From: Candidatus Xianfuyuplasma coldseepsis
GTDB lineage: Bacteria > Bacillota_I > Bacilli_A > Izemoplasmatales > Izemoplasmataceae
Direction: 5' to 3'
DNA length: 64,000 bases
NCBI RefSeq assembly: GCF_014023125.1
Contig: NZ_CP048914.1
Coordinates: 558,001 to 622,000, forward strand
The translations under genes were made by a program, and so were the position numbers. The number at the start of each line of letters is the position of its first letter. The first letter of the stretch is position 1. Of this stretch, positions 18,027 to 26,446 are shown piece by piece. The notes under the pieces are model-generated. The model had not been told where the DNA came from, ran no database searches, and saw nothing but the letters and a program-made list of their open reading frames with translations.

Positions 18027-18595
18027 TAGTCTTCTTTGTAGCTTATCCCCATCAAAAAGGAGTATTTACGTTTGGTCTCATCTTTTTTGTCGTGTTCCAT
18101 AATAAAATCAATCAGTAATTGTTGAAGTTCATCATACTCTTCTTCTGATAGATAGATTTTATTATTCGATAACCAGCCAACCTTATAGGGATTTTGTTCT
18201 TTCAGCTTGGTTGCTTTTTGTGTCATATCGATAAAATCCAATTTGAAGCTCTCCATTTGACTAATCGACAAATTCATTAAGTGTTTTACATTGGTCTTCA
18301 ATGTCTCTTCATCACTGGCTTTGATTTGAAGTGAAAATCGTACTTTTGGTAAATAGTAATATTTGGCGTTAATCCCATTTATAACTTCAATATGATCCAA
18401 CTCAAAGACATTGATCTTCAGTAATTTCTTCATGTGATAATGAACTTTCGCAGGAACCTCGTTCATTAAGTCGGCACATCCCTTAACTGTCAATGGTTCG
18501 CCATGTTCACGAAACGTATTGATAATACTTAATCGAAACGGATTGCTTAATATCTCTAGTTCTTCTGTGGTGGATATGATACGTACGTCATCCAT
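18026..18595 (-). CDS. ArsR-type winged-helix transcriptional regulator
   Basis: 189 residues. A winged helix-turn-helix at residues ~8-75 (LEILSNPFRLSIINTFRE, LTVKGCADLMNEVPAKVHYHMKKL) of the ArsR/HTH_20 type, with a long C-terminal helical part for dimerisation or ligand sensing. No obvious metal-binding cysteine pair, so it probably senses something other than metals. It is the second gene of an operon behind the MFS exporter (45-nt spacing). The operator array upstream of that exporter is the natural target, giving autoregulation (inference). Confidence 0.82.
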   Translation of the reverse strand: MDDVRIISTTEELEILSNPFRLSIINTFREHGEPLTVKGCADLMNEVPAKVHYHMKKLLKINVFELDHIEVINGINAKYYYLPKVRFSLQIKASDEETLKTNVKHLMNLSISQMESFKLDFIDMTQKATKLKEQNPYKVGWLSNNKIYLSEEEYDELQQLLIDFIMEHDKKDETKRKYSFLMGISYKED

Positions 18596-18639
18596 GCTAT
18601 CACCTCATCCAAATTATACCATATTATTGATAAAGTTGA

Positions 18640-19950
18640 TTATGCGTATTGTGGAACTTCTTGTTTTGCTTGATCTAAACTATCAAAATACTGTAGAACT
18701 TTAGGATTTTTAATAAATCCATACATCGGATACAATACCATGACGACACAGAACAGGCCAAGGAATGCAACATTGCTGAATTGAATTATAATTCCACCAA
18801 TGATGATTGCTAGCGGTGTTGCTCCTCCCGCTAGAGATTGAATGATACTGAGAACGCGTCCACGATAGGATGGTTCAATACCTTTTACAAGTGCTGTATT
18901 GAGAGGAATGTTTACACTGTTCAAGAATAACGCCATGGCTGTCATACAAACGACATATAAAGCGAAGAATATCATATAACTTATATATCCATAGGTTACC
19001 GCAAAGACAATGACAACAAATGCGGCATTGGTCAGAACGAGTCGGGGTAAATCACGAACAATCGTGTGCTTGACACTGGCGATATGTTTACTACCAATGT
19101 AGATTCCCGCAATCATCATTGCGACACTAAAGACGATCGATGAAGCCGCTAAATGGTATCCGTTTTTACCAAGTTCGGTACGGAATAAGAATGGTACTCC
19201 TACACCAAATAGTGGTACGAAGGCAAAGTTCATCAATAATGAATATTTCATCATATCAAGTAATCCTGTAGTTGATTTTATATATCGGAATCCGGTTTTG
19301 ATATCTTCCATGATATGTTTTTCTGTAGTAGATCGGGGATGAGCGTATTTCGTCTTGATAAACATTTCACTCAATCCACTCAAGATAAACGATACGGCAT
19401 TGGCTAAAATTGCCATTTCAATACCCAAAGTCTCATACAAAATAACCCCTGCTAATACACCAACAATTCCTTGGATACTACTTACAATGGATTGTGCACC
19501 ATTGGCTGCTTGTATTAGGTCTTCACCTACGATATCAGGAATACTACTTTGTACCGCAGGTCCGAAAAAGGCAGAGCTTATTCCCGCTAGACCACCAATA
19601 ACAATGAATAACAACACTTGATCATAAACCGACAAGTTAAACTGCACTAATATATATAAAGATATATAGAATAGTGCTCCATTAATAAAATCTGTCAAGT
19701 AGATGATTCGAATTCGGTTCCACTTATCAACCAGAGCACCTGCTAGAGGACTAATTAATAGTCGAATAATAATTGGGGTGGAACTGACTAATGCAAAATA
19801 GAATGCACCATCATTCCCATACACTTCAGTTGGAAATAATGTCAGCATATAAATCCCAGCCGCAAATCCATATAACGTGGTACCTATTGATGACACGAGT
19901 GATCCTTGAAACAACAATACAAAGCTTTTGTTTTTAAAAAGTGCTTTCAT
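18640..19950 (-). CDS. MFS exporter (MFS_3/enterobactin-exporter-like)
   Basis: 436 residues, about twelve membrane segments, major facilitator superfamily of the MFS_3 type (start FVLLFQGSLVSSIGTTLYGFA; loop 2-3 LAGALVDKWNRIRIIYLTD with the family motif-A pattern). Members export drugs, macrolides or siderophores. AAGGAG precedes the ATG. Co-transcribed with the ArsR-type regulator from a near-consensus promoter flanked by operator dyads, so expression is probably induced by the exported compound. Substrate unknown. Confidence 0.88.
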   Translation of the reverse strand: MKALFKNKSFVLLFQGSLVSSIGTTLYGFAAGIYMLTLFPTEVYGNDGAFYFALVSSTPIIIRLLISPLAGALVDKWNRIRIIYLTDFINGALFYISLYILVQFNLSVYDQVLLFIVIGGLAGISSAFFGPAVQSSIPDIVGEDLIQAANGAQSIVSSIQGIVGVLAGVILYETLGIEMAILANAVSFILSGLSEMFIKTKYAHPRSTTEKHIMEDIKTGFRYIKSTTGLLDMMKYSLLMNFAFVPLFGVGVPFLFRTELGKNGYHLAASSIVFSVAMMIAGIYIGSKHIASVKHTIVRDLPRLVLTNAAFVVIVFAVTYGYISYMIFFALYVVCMTAMALFLNSVNIPLNTALVKGIEPSYRGRVLSIIQSLAGGATPLAIIIGGIIIQFSNVAFLGLFCVVMVLYPMYGFIKNPKVLQYFDSLDQAKQEVPQYA

Positions 19951-20003
19951 ACATAATCTCCTTTTTCTGTTGGATGGATTGTCAATCTAACTTCAAATGA
20001 TCC

Positions 20004-20086
20004 AACGTTAAATTATTTTATCGTTATCTTATTTTATCGTTGTTTTTCAGAAATGTCAATAGTAATCGTTAAATTTTTTTAACGTT
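20004..20086. promoter_or_regulatory. operator array of five AACGWTAAA half-sites around the MFS promoter
   Basis: Half-sites at 20004-20012, 20017-20025 (inverted), 20033-20041 (inverted), 20065-20073 (inverse orientation partner, one mismatch) and 20078-20086. Two of them form dyads with identical 13-bp half-site spacing: 20004-20025, and the perfect core palindrome CGTTAAA-TTTT-TTTAACG at 20067-20084. One dyad lies just upstream of the -35, one downstream of the -10, and the single site overlaps the -10. Confidence 0.75.
20031..20059 (-). promoter_or_regulatory. promoter of the MFS-regulator operon
   Basis: On the minus strand TTGACA (20054-20059), 17-bp spacer, TAAAAT (20031-20036). It sits inside the half-site array. 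Confidence 0.8.
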
Positions 20087-20114
20087 AGACCATTTTCTCT
20101 TACAAGAACTAATT

Positions 20115-20137
20115 AAAAAGCCCTTTAAGGGCTTTTT
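20115..20137. terminator. orphan terminator-like hairpin
   Basis: AAAAAGCCCTT/AAGGGCTTTTT perfect stem in a divergent intergenic region. No gene ends here on either strand, so it may insulate the two operons or be left from a lost gene. Confidence 0.6.
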
Positions 20138-20265
20138 GTATCCAACACCTTTTTGGATGATTGGTCAAAAAAAACCAGTATAGGACACTATTTATCACTT
20201 GTTTTATTGTGTGGTAGTTGGATAATATGCTATTTAATAATGAATAATTTATGACACCTGGTGTT

Positions 20266-20298
20266 CCACTTAGACATGAATTTCTACCACTTAGACAT
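20266..20298 (+). promoter_or_regulatory. LytTR-type direct-repeat binding site upstream of the ABC/LytTR operon
   Basis: Two identical 12-mers CCACTTAGACAT at 20266-20277 and 20287-20298, start-to-start distance exactly 21 bp (two helical turns). This is the geometry of LytTR-domain binding sites (9-bp repeats 12 bp apart). A -35-like TTGACG begins on the last base of the second copy; no good -10 follows, fitting an activated promoter. An 11-bp dyad ACACC-T-GGTGT (20254-20264) lies directly upstream. Confidence 0.7.
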
Positions 20299-20352
20299 TG
20301 ACGTAAGACAAATCAACATATCAGTGATATTCTACTGGCGGAGGTGAGCCAA

Positions 20353-21249
20353 ATGAATGTAATCGAAGTACATGGCTTAAAGAAATCATATAAGGACATT
20401 GAGGCCGTACAAGGAATTGACTTCTCAATACAAAAAGGTGAGTTTGTTGCATTATTAGGACCAAATGGAGCCGGTAAAACAACGACAATCAATATTCTTT
20501 GTACCCTATTAAAACAAACCGATGGAACCGTACACTATCAAGAAGATGTGATTGGTACCAACGATGATGAAATCAGAAAGAAAATTGGAATCGTATTTCA
20601 AGACAGTGTGTTGGATGATAAGTTATCGGTGTATGAAAACCTAGAAACCAGGGGTATTCTATATCAACCAAACACGACAAAGTTGAAACAACTCGTGATG
20701 GAGATCATTACCACGTTGGACCTTGAGTCCATTCAACATCAATTGTATGGCGAGTTATCTGGAGGTCAACGTCGTCGTGTTGATATCGCACGAGCACTAC
20801 TTCATTCACCCGATATCTTATTCTTAGATGAACCAACAACAGGACTAGATCCTAGTACGAGAATCCTTGTGTGGGAGACACTACAAAAACTACGAGATGA
20901 TGGGTTAACGATCGTATTAACTACCCACTATATGGAAGAAACAAGCGATTGTGATCGAATCATCGTCATGGATCACGGAACCATCATCGCAAATGACACA
21001 CCCGAGCAATTACGGTTGAAACATTCGAATGACACGATAAAGCTCATTGGAAACACAACTGAAATGAAAAAACACTTAAGCAATTATGATATCGAAGAAC
21101 ATGTCGACTTTATTCAAATTACATTACATAATACTGTGGAGGCGATTTCTATATTATCTACTCTACAAGAATTCATCCAAGCGTTTGAAGTCATACGAGG
21201 GAATATGGACGATGTATTCTTACAATTAACAGGTAGGAGGTTACACTAA
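20353..21249 (+). CDS. ABC exporter ATP-binding protein
   Basis: 298-residue nucleotide-binding subunit of the DrrA/CcmA type. Walker A GPNGAGKTT, signature LSGGQRRRVDIARALL, Walker B ILFLDEPTTGLDP and the H-loop TTHYMEE are intact. A C-terminal extension of about 90 residues is typical for drug or antibiotic-peptide exporters. ATG at 20353 chosen over the GTG at 20344 because GGAGGTGA overlaps the latter. The stop overlaps the permease start by one base (TAATG), indicating translational coupling. First gene of a four-gene operon with a LytTR regulator. Confidence 0.93.
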   Translation: MNVIEVHGLKKSYKDIEAVQGIDFSIQKGEFVALLGPNGAGKTTTINILCTLLKQTDGTVHYQEDVIGTNDDEIRKKIGIVFQDSVLDDKLSVYENLETRGILYQPNTTKLKQLVMEIITTLDLESIQHQLYGELSGGQRRRVDIARALLHSPDILFLDEPTTGLDPSTRILVWETLQKLRDDGLTIVLTTHYMEETSDCDRIIVMDHGTIIANDTPEQLRLKHSNDTIKLIGNTTEMKKHLSNYDIEEHVDFIQITLHNTVEAISILSTLQEFIQAFEVIRGNMDDVFLQLTGRRLH

Positions 21250-22139
21250 TGTCAACTATTATATATTTAACAAAACGAAATATGAAACTATATTGGCGCG
21301 ATAAGTCCACAGTTATTACATCGTTAACCAGTTCCATCATTATTATTGCATTATTTATTTTATTCTTAGGACGATTATACATTAACAGCTTAGAAGATCT
21401 TGTATCGGAGTTTAACAATACATCAACAGAAACAATCCAGGCACTAATCTTCAGTTGGATCCTTGCAGGTATTATCGTATTAAACTCCATCAACATTCCA
21501 CAAACATTACTAAGTCGAATCATTCTGGATAAAGAAAGCAAAGCAACCAATGATTTCTATGTAATCCCATTTAAACGACGTGATTTAGGTCTTAGTTATA
21601 TCCTCAGTGCGCTTATCGTCGGGACGACAATTACCTATGTAAGCTTTCTTGTTGGGGAACTGTACATCTTCATGATATCAGGTTCCTTCTTCTCGCTACA
21701 AACCAACCTTATTGTTTTGGCAGTGACAATTCTATCAACTGCAAGTTTCTCGTCATTATTATTTGTAATTTATCTGTTCGTAAAATCCTCTTCAGCAGTA
21801 GGTGGCATCACAGCCATAACATCTTCAGTCGGTGGATTCTTAGCTGGTATATACATTACCATTGGTAGTTTAAGTGGAGTCATTAAAGACATTGTCAGTG
21901 CCAACCCCTTGGCACATGCAACAACCATGTTGCGGAATATCTTAATGCAAGATCAAATGGCAACCGTATTTATCAATGTTCCTAATGACATAGTTCAAGA
22001 ATTTTCAGACTCATTAGCAATCAATCTCTATATCGGTAATCTCGAATTATCATCGATTCATTACATAATCTCATTACTTGTTGTAGCTGTTGTATCAATA
22101 ATCATTTCGTATTTCAAACTCCTATATGATAGAATATAA
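21249..22139 (+). CDS. ABC-2 type permease
   Basis: 296 residues with six predicted membrane segments, the membrane partner of the preceding ATPase (ABC-2 exporter type; start IIYLTKRNMKLYWRDKSTVI is typical). GGAGG lies within the end of the ATPase gene. Probably exports a drug, peptide or lipid-linked compound; the substrate cannot be inferred. A small hairpin TCCCAA/TTGGGA (22151-22167) without a T-tract follows before the regulator gene and may stabilise or partition the transcript. Confidence 0.9.
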   Translation: MSTIIYLTKRNMKLYWRDKSTVITSLTSSIIIIALFILFLGRLYINSLEDLVSEFNNTSTETIQALIFSWILAGIIVLNSINIPQTLLSRIILDKESKATNDFYVIPFKRRDLGLSYILSALIVGTTITYVSFLVGELYIFMISGSFFSLQTNLIVLAVTILSTASFSSLLFVIYLFVKSSSAVGGITAITSSVGGFLAGIYITIGSLSGVIKDIVSANPLAHATTMLRNILMQDQMATVFINVPNDIVQEFSDSLAINLYIGNLELSSIHYIISLLVVAVVSIIISYFKLLYDRI

Positions 22140-22183
22140 TTAGTATATTCTCCCAATCCATTTGGGATATAAGGAGGGCGTTC

Positions 22184-22627
22184 ATGAAGATCAAATATGA
22201 AATCGACTCTTCATTAGCCGATAATGAAGTAATCATTACATGCAAAGAATTGACGAAAAACATTATTGAATTAGAACGAATTCTCAAGGCCAATACCATC
22301 GAGTCGGTATTCGGTCTTAAAGATGGTAAAATATTCCCTATCAAACCAGCAATGATTGAGCGGATTTATATCGATAATCGCAAAACATTTGTCTTTGTAC
22401 AAGGAGAGACCTATGAAGTACGCAACACACTATCAGAACTAGAATCAACTCTAGGTAAACCTTTTGTTCGCATTTCCAAAAGCGTCATCGCAAACACCAA
22501 GCACATTCGTTCTATCGAGTCAGAGTTTAGCGGTAATTTCACATTAAAATTCATTAGTGGTACTAAGGAAATACTGTCAAGATCGTATGTGAAGAACCTA
22601 AAAACCACCATCGGATTGGAGGGCTAA
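22184..22627 (+). CDS. LytTR-domain transcriptional regulator
   Basis: 147 residues, without a receiver domain. The N-terminal ~50 residues are a small alpha/beta arm and residues ~50-147 form a LytTR DNA-binding domain (MIERIYIDNRKTFVFVQGETYEVRNTL, then FVRISKSVIANTKHIRSIE and LKFISGTKEILSRSYVKNLK). Stand-alone LytTR proteins paired with DUF3021 membrane proteins are known from Firmicutes (LytTR regulatory systems such as HdrRM/BrsRM of streptococci), in which the membrane partner restrains the regulator. AAGGAGGG precedes the ATG, and the next gene starts two bases after the stop. Likely target: the repeats at 20266-20298. Confidence 0.9.
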   Translation: MKIKYEIDSSLADNEVIITCKELTKNIIELERILKANTIESVFGLKDGKIFPIKPAMIERIYIDNRKTFVFVQGETYEVRNTLSELESTLGKPFVRISKSVIANTKHIRSIESEFSGNFTLKFISGTKEILSRSYVKNLKTTIGLEG

Positions 22628-22628
22628 T

Positions 22629-23075
22629 ATGAACCCTTTTATAAAAGAGTATATCAATAAACTATTCAGTTATATACCTGTTGCAGTATTTATTTTCGTC
22701 ATCGTCTTCTCCTTAAATATGCAGTTCGCTATTGAGGATATAAAAGCTGAACATGGTACAGATGCACTAGATATTGTCATTGAGTACTATCGTTTCTTCT
22801 TCTTTAGAACTCTATTATTCTCGCTGTTAATACCACTTTTTGATCCCATTTTAAAAATCGCCAAGTTGTCTTACAAAGTGCGAGGTATTCTACATGGGTT
22901 AGCGATTAACATTGCTGTAGGTATTATTTTCTATAGACCTGGGAACAATGTCATCTCAATGCTAATTATTGTCGCTATGTGTACAACCATCTACATCACC
23001 GTATGGCTCGTACTACAGTTGCGAGAAAAACAATTTATAACGAATGCAAATAAGATATTTGAACGAAATGAATAA
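22629..23075 (+). CDS. DUF3021-family four-helix membrane protein, LytTR partner
   Basis: 148 residues with four predicted membrane helices (YIPVAVFIFVIVFSLNMQ, FFRTLLFSLLIPL, GILHGLAINIAVGIIFY, MLIIVAMCTTIYITVWLVLQL) and a short basic tail, matching DUF3021 proteins encoded next to LytTR regulators. Expected role: membrane-bound antagonist or signal input for the LytTR protein. Coupled to it by only one intergenic base. Last gene of the operon. Confidence 0.82.
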   Translation: MNPFIKEYINKLFSYIPVAVFIFVIVFSLNMQFAIEDIKAEHGTDALDIVIEYYRFFFFRTLLFSLLIPLFDPILKIAKLSYKVRGILHGLAINIAVGIIFYRPGNNVISMLIIVAMCTTIYITVWLVLQLREKQFITNANKIFERNE

Positions 23076-23076
23076 T

Positions 23077-23113
23077 GAAAAAAGCGTACATTTGAATGAT
23101 GTACGCTTTTCAT
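23077..23113. terminator. bidirectional terminator
   Basis: Long stem AAAAGCGTACAT/ATGTACGCTTTT between convergent genes. Confidence 0.9.
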
Positions 23114-23133
23114 TATATTTTTATCGATAATTT

Positions 23134-24018
23134 CTATGCTATTGTTGAAGGATTAACGTGAACATGAATGTGTTTCACCTTAGGAAAGGTGTCCTCTATA
23201 CGTAGATGCACCATTTCTGCTATAGTATGTGATTCAATCAATGTTAACGTTGATTTACACCCAATTTCCACATCAAGATATACTTTATTACCAAAAATTC
23301 TAGAACGTAAAGAATCAATTGATAGTACGCCGTCCACGTTCATAATTACTTCAGATATTTGTTGCATGGTCTTCTCATCACAGCCTTTATCCACCAACTG
23401 ATTGGTAGCCTCTTTCATAATTTTAAACGAAGCATTTAGAATAAATAAACAAATGACAAGACTCGCAATTGGATCCATAATGGCAAATCCCAACATCGCT
23501 CCACCGATACCAATTAAACTACCAACCGAAGATAATGCGTCACTGCGATGGTGCCATGCATCGGCCATGAGTGCGGTTGAAGATGCTTTCTTGGCGACGC
23601 TTTTGGTGTACCAAAACATTCCTTCTTTGATTCCAATCGAGATAATTGCTGCAATAAGAGCCAACAGACCCGGTGCCTCCAACGAACCATCGATCCCCAG
23701 CATTATTTTCTTGATTCCTGCATATCCAATTACTAATCCAGTTCCACCAAGGAATACACTAAGGATGATTCCCGCAATACTTTCCAAACGTTCATGGCCA
23801 TAAGGATGATCCTTATCAGCCTCCTTACCAGCCACTTTCACTCCAATCAACACCACGAATGTCGTTAAAACATCCGATGCAGAATGGACTGAATCAGAGA
23901 TCATAGCATTACTTCTTGCAACAATTCCGGCAATCAGCTTAAAAACAGATAAAAATAAGTTAACTGCAATACTTAGCCAAGAGACTTGTTTAACCATTGT
24001 ATAGTTGTTGTTTTTCAT
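23134..24018 (-). CDS. cation diffusion facilitator (CzcD/FieF-type metal exporter)
   Basis: 294 residues, six membrane helices and a C-terminal cytoplasmic metal-binding domain. CDF signatures include SDSVHSASDVLTTF (transport-site Asp/His in helix 2), HPYGHERLE and the helix-5 stretch ADAWHHRSDALSS. The C-terminal part ends with histidines (KHIHVHVNPS). Exports Zn2+, Co2+, Fe2+, Ni2+ or Mn2+. The ATG at 24018 is preferred to the in-frame codon at 24045 because GAAGGAGAAG stands just before it. The NiCo-type riboswitch in its leader points to cobalt/nickel as the inducing metals. Confidence 0.92.
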   Translation of the reverse strand: MKNNNYTMVKQVSWLSIAVNLFLSVFKLIAGIVARSNAMISDSVHSASDVLTTFVVLIGVKVAGKEADKDHPYGHERLESIAGIILSVFLGGTGLVIGYAGIKKIMLGIDGSLEAPGLLALIAAIISIGIKEGMFWYTKSVAKKASSTALMADAWHHRSDALSSVGSLIGIGGAMLGFAIMDPIASLVICLFILNASFKIMKEATNQLVDKGCDEKTMQQISEVIMNVDGVLSIDSLRSRIFGNKVYLDVEIGCKSTLTLIESHTIAEMVHLRIEDTFPKVKHIHVHVNPSTIA

Positions 24019-24045
24019 ATACTTCTCCTTCATACAAGAATACAA

Positions 24046-24165
24046 AAAAGGATTCCTGAGATTATGTTCTGTCCCACGGAATCCTTTTGGATTATACCGC
24101 TGCCAAATGGCCCGGCTACATGCCTATGGCATTGCCTGATCAGATGTTATATCGTACCTGTTTGT
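24046..24165 (-). promoter_or_regulatory. NiCo (czcD) riboswitch with overlapping terminator
   Basis: The leader of the CDF exporter shows conserved NiCo-motif features on the minus strand: CAGGCAATGCC...GGCATG, GGCAGCGG (about 24094-24106) and CCGTGGGACAGAA (complement of 24069-24075 is GGGACAG). The last helix, AAAAGGATTCC/GGAATCCTTTT (24047-24057 with 24078-24088), ends in a T-run and doubles as an intrinsic terminator, as in known members where Co2+ or Ni2+ binding prevents termination. Position directly before a CDF gene fits. Exact 5' limit uncertain. Confidence 0.78.
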
Positions 24166-24190
24166 ACTTGTAACGTAATGATGTAATTCT

Positions 24191-24219
24191 ATTGTATCAT
24201 TCTCTAATATTTTTTACAA
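24191..24219 (-). promoter_or_regulatory. promoter for the riboswitch-CDF transcript
   Basis: Minus strand TTGTAA (24214-24219), 17-bp spacer, TACAAT (24191-24196), placed just before the riboswitch. Confidence 0.7.
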
Positions 24220-24282
24220 ATAGAATTACAAATAAGATATGATTTTGATGTCTTCACCAAAATTTAAATGGCTCAACCTAAA

Positions 24283-25329
24283 CTACTTAGCAGGAAATAG
24301 ATATGCTGTCTTATTGGCTATACGAACCAGAATTAACATCACGGGAACTTCGACTAACACACCGACAATTGTCGCGAGTGCTACACCGGGACTGAGCGGG
24401 AACAAAGCAATCGCTACGGCAACTGCAAGTTCAAAGAAGTTACTAGCACCAATCATTCCCGCCGGTGCCGCAATATCATGTGGTAAACGCAGTATTTTCG
24501 CACCAAAATATCCAATGAAGAAAATAAAGAATGTCTGAATGATTAATGGAATACTAATTAATATAATATGCAAGGGATTATCGATAATCAACTCACTCTG
24601 TAACGAAAAGATTAATACAAGTGTCAGTAACAGTCCGACAATTGTAAGTAATCCAAATTTCGGAATGAACCGTGTATCATAATACTCTATTCCCTTTTTC
24701 CGAACAATAACATATCGTGTTAGTGAAGCTGATACGAGGGGAACAACAACGAATAATACAACGGACAAGAACAAGGTTCCCCACGGTACAGCGACTCCAC
24801 CAATTCCAAGTAATAATCCAACTATTGGTACAAATAGAATCAAGATGATGAGATCGTTTGTTGCTACTTGGACTAATGTATAGGCTGGATTACCCCTAGT
24901 TAAACTACTCCATACAAACACCATAGCAGTACAAGGTGCTGCACCCAATAAAACCGCCCCAGCCAAATAATTGTTGGCTAGTTCTAACGGAATAATTGAT
25001 TTGAATATCACCAAGAAAAACAAACTAGCGATTGCAAACATGGTAAATGGTTTAATCAACCAATTGACAACCCACGTAAGATACAATCCTTTGGGATTCT
25101 TGCCTACATTCTTCACAGATGTAAAATCTATTTTGAGCATCATTGGATAAATCATCACCCAAATTAAGATACCTATAGGGATGTTAATATTATAGACTTC
25201 AAATTGATTTAAAAAGGTCGGGATCTCATCAATATATCTACCGATCAACACTCCGATTGCCATACATATTAAAACGAATACGGTCAGATATGTTTCAAAA
25301 AAACTAATTGATTTCGATTGTGTTTTCAT
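24283..25329 (-). CDS. ACR3-family arsenite exporter
   Basis: 348 residues, about ten membrane segments, of the ACR3/BASS superfamily. Signatures include the conserved cysteine in LLGAAPCTAMVFVWS, YPMMLKIDF in helix 2 and NWLIKPFTM. Exports arsenite (and possibly antimonite) using the proton gradient. AGGAGAA precedes the ATG. No arsR or arsC gene adjoins; the ADP-ribosylglycohydrolase-like gene is divergent. The CDF riboswitch promoter begins about 60 nt after its stop without a clear terminator between. Confidence 0.9.
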   Translation of the reverse strand: MKTQSKSISFFETYLTVFVLICMAIGVLIGRYIDEIPTFLNQFEVYNINIPIGILIWVMIYPMMLKIDFTSVKNVGKNPKGLYLTWVVNWLIKPFTMFAIASLFFLVIFKSIIPLELANNYLAGAVLLGAAPCTAMVFVWSSLTRGNPAYTLVQVATNDLIILILFVPIVGLLLGIGGVAVPWGTLFLSVVLFVVVPLVSASLTRYVIVRKKGIEYYDTRFIPKFGLLTIVGLLLTLVLIFSLQSELIIDNPLHIILISIPLIIQTFFIFFIGYFGAKILRLPHDIAAPAGMIGASNFFELAVAVAIALFPLSPGVALATIVGVLVEVPVMLILVRIANKTAYLFPAK

Positions 25330-25470
25330 ACATACATTCTCCTACTTCTATAAATAGACTATACTTAATATTTAGTTATGGTTTACAGTAATAGTGTACC
25401 AATAACATATTCGATTTTCAAAACAATATGACTAAAAACATGTATCCAAAAAGCATATCATCAATCAAAC

Positions 25471-25487
25471 ATATCAATCATTGATAT
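25471..25487. promoter_or_regulatory. perfect dyad overlapping a -10-like element
   Basis: ATATCAA-TCA-TTGATAT, 7-bp arms. A TATACT (25484-25489) starting inside it could be the -10 of the gene at 25511. Probable operator for an unknown regulator; it lies in the divergent spacer shared with the arsenite exporter. Confidence 0.45.
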
Positions 25488-25510
25488 ACTTAAACTAAGA
25501 GGTGATATAT

Positions 25511-26407
25511 ATGAATAAAATAAGTATAATCAAGTCCGCCTTACTCGGTAGTGCCAGTGCGCTTGCCTACCACTGGATCTATGATCCGCAAAGTTTAATG
25601 GCACGAAAGAATAGTGGCTATCCGATGATCTTTGAAAACATTGATCACGATTTCTATAAAGAAGCCAAGAATACCTATGATGTATACCCACATCACTTAG
25701 CAGGAGATCTTGATTTTATGGGAGAAATGCTGTATCTAACTCACAAGTTCCTTGAAAAGAACACTGATTTAGAGGAATACCGTAAGTTATTATACAATAG
25801 TTTTAAAGAGGATTCTCCCTACAATGGATGGGTCGAAGCATACGTGAAGGATTTTCTGAAAGTATATAAGGACGAGATTGATGGAAAAAGACAACCACAA
25901 CTCGATACAGCTTATGTTGATAAACAACTCGTTGGATTAATTTATATCCTAGCTGTGTTTGAAAAAGAATACATTACCGATAAGGTAACAACTGCCGTTA
26001 ATTTCGCTAAAACGGTAACATCATATGAAAACATCGAACCCCTCACCACGTTCTTATTCAACTTGCTGAAAGAACTTGAACAGGGCATAACGATTCAACA
26101 AGCATTGCAAAACTGTTCCTCAATTATTCCTGAACTATACCGAGATGCAATCCTAAAATCATCCGAAGATATTGATATCATTACGTTTGCTAAAGAACAT
26201 GCTGGTATCGCTTGTGGTTTAGACCAAGCACTGCCATTAATCTTTTACATTTTGCAACATACATCTTCCTGGGAAGAAGCAATGGTTTTAAACGCAACCA
26301 TCGGTGGAGCCAGTGCCAATCGTGGAATATTCATCAGCGCGATTGCAAGTAGATACTTAGAGATTCCCAAAGAATATCAATCCAAACTCAACTACAATGT
26401 AAAATAA
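25511..26407 (+). CDS. ADP-ribosylglycohydrolase/J1-crystallin-like protein with altered active site
   Basis: 298 residues, all-alpha, matching the ADP-ribosylglycohydrolase family in its crystallin-J1 branch: N-terminal ALLGSASALAYHWIYDP, then NTYDVYPHHLAGDLDFMGE and C-terminal VLNATIGGASANRGIFIS. In active family members the last motif normally reads GGD with Asp binding Mg2+; here it is GGA, and the N-terminal acidic metal ligands are also not evident. So it is probably a binding or degenerate version, or acts on another substrate. AGGTGAT precedes the ATG at 25511, which is preferred to the GTG at 25502. Confidence 0.75.
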   Translation: MNKISIIKSALLGSASALAYHWIYDPQSLMARKNSGYPMIFENIDHDFYKEAKNTYDVYPHHLAGDLDFMGEMLYLTHKFLEKNTDLEEYRKLLYNSFKEDSPYNGWVEAYVKDFLKVYKDEIDGKRQPQLDTAYVDKQLVGLIYILAVFEKEYITDKVTTAVNFAKTVTSYENIEPLTTFLFNLLKELEQGITIQQALQNCSSIIPELYRDAILKSSEDIDIITFAKEHAGIACGLDQALPLIFYILQHTSSWEEAMVLNATIGGASANRGIFISAIASRYLEIPKEYQSKLNYNVK

Positions 26408-26412
26408 CAGTC

Positions 26413-26439
26413 AAAAAAAGCCCAGATTGGGCTTTTTTT
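26413..26439. terminator. bidirectional terminator
   Basis: AAAAAAGCCC, AGATT loop, GGGCTTTTTT between convergent genes. Confidence 0.9.
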
Positions 26440-26446
26440 ATGAATA

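Noticed and set aside
20115-20137. Evidence of a deleted gene at the orphan terminator
   Set aside because: No coding remnant is recognisable on either strand around it; insulation of divergent operons is equally likely.
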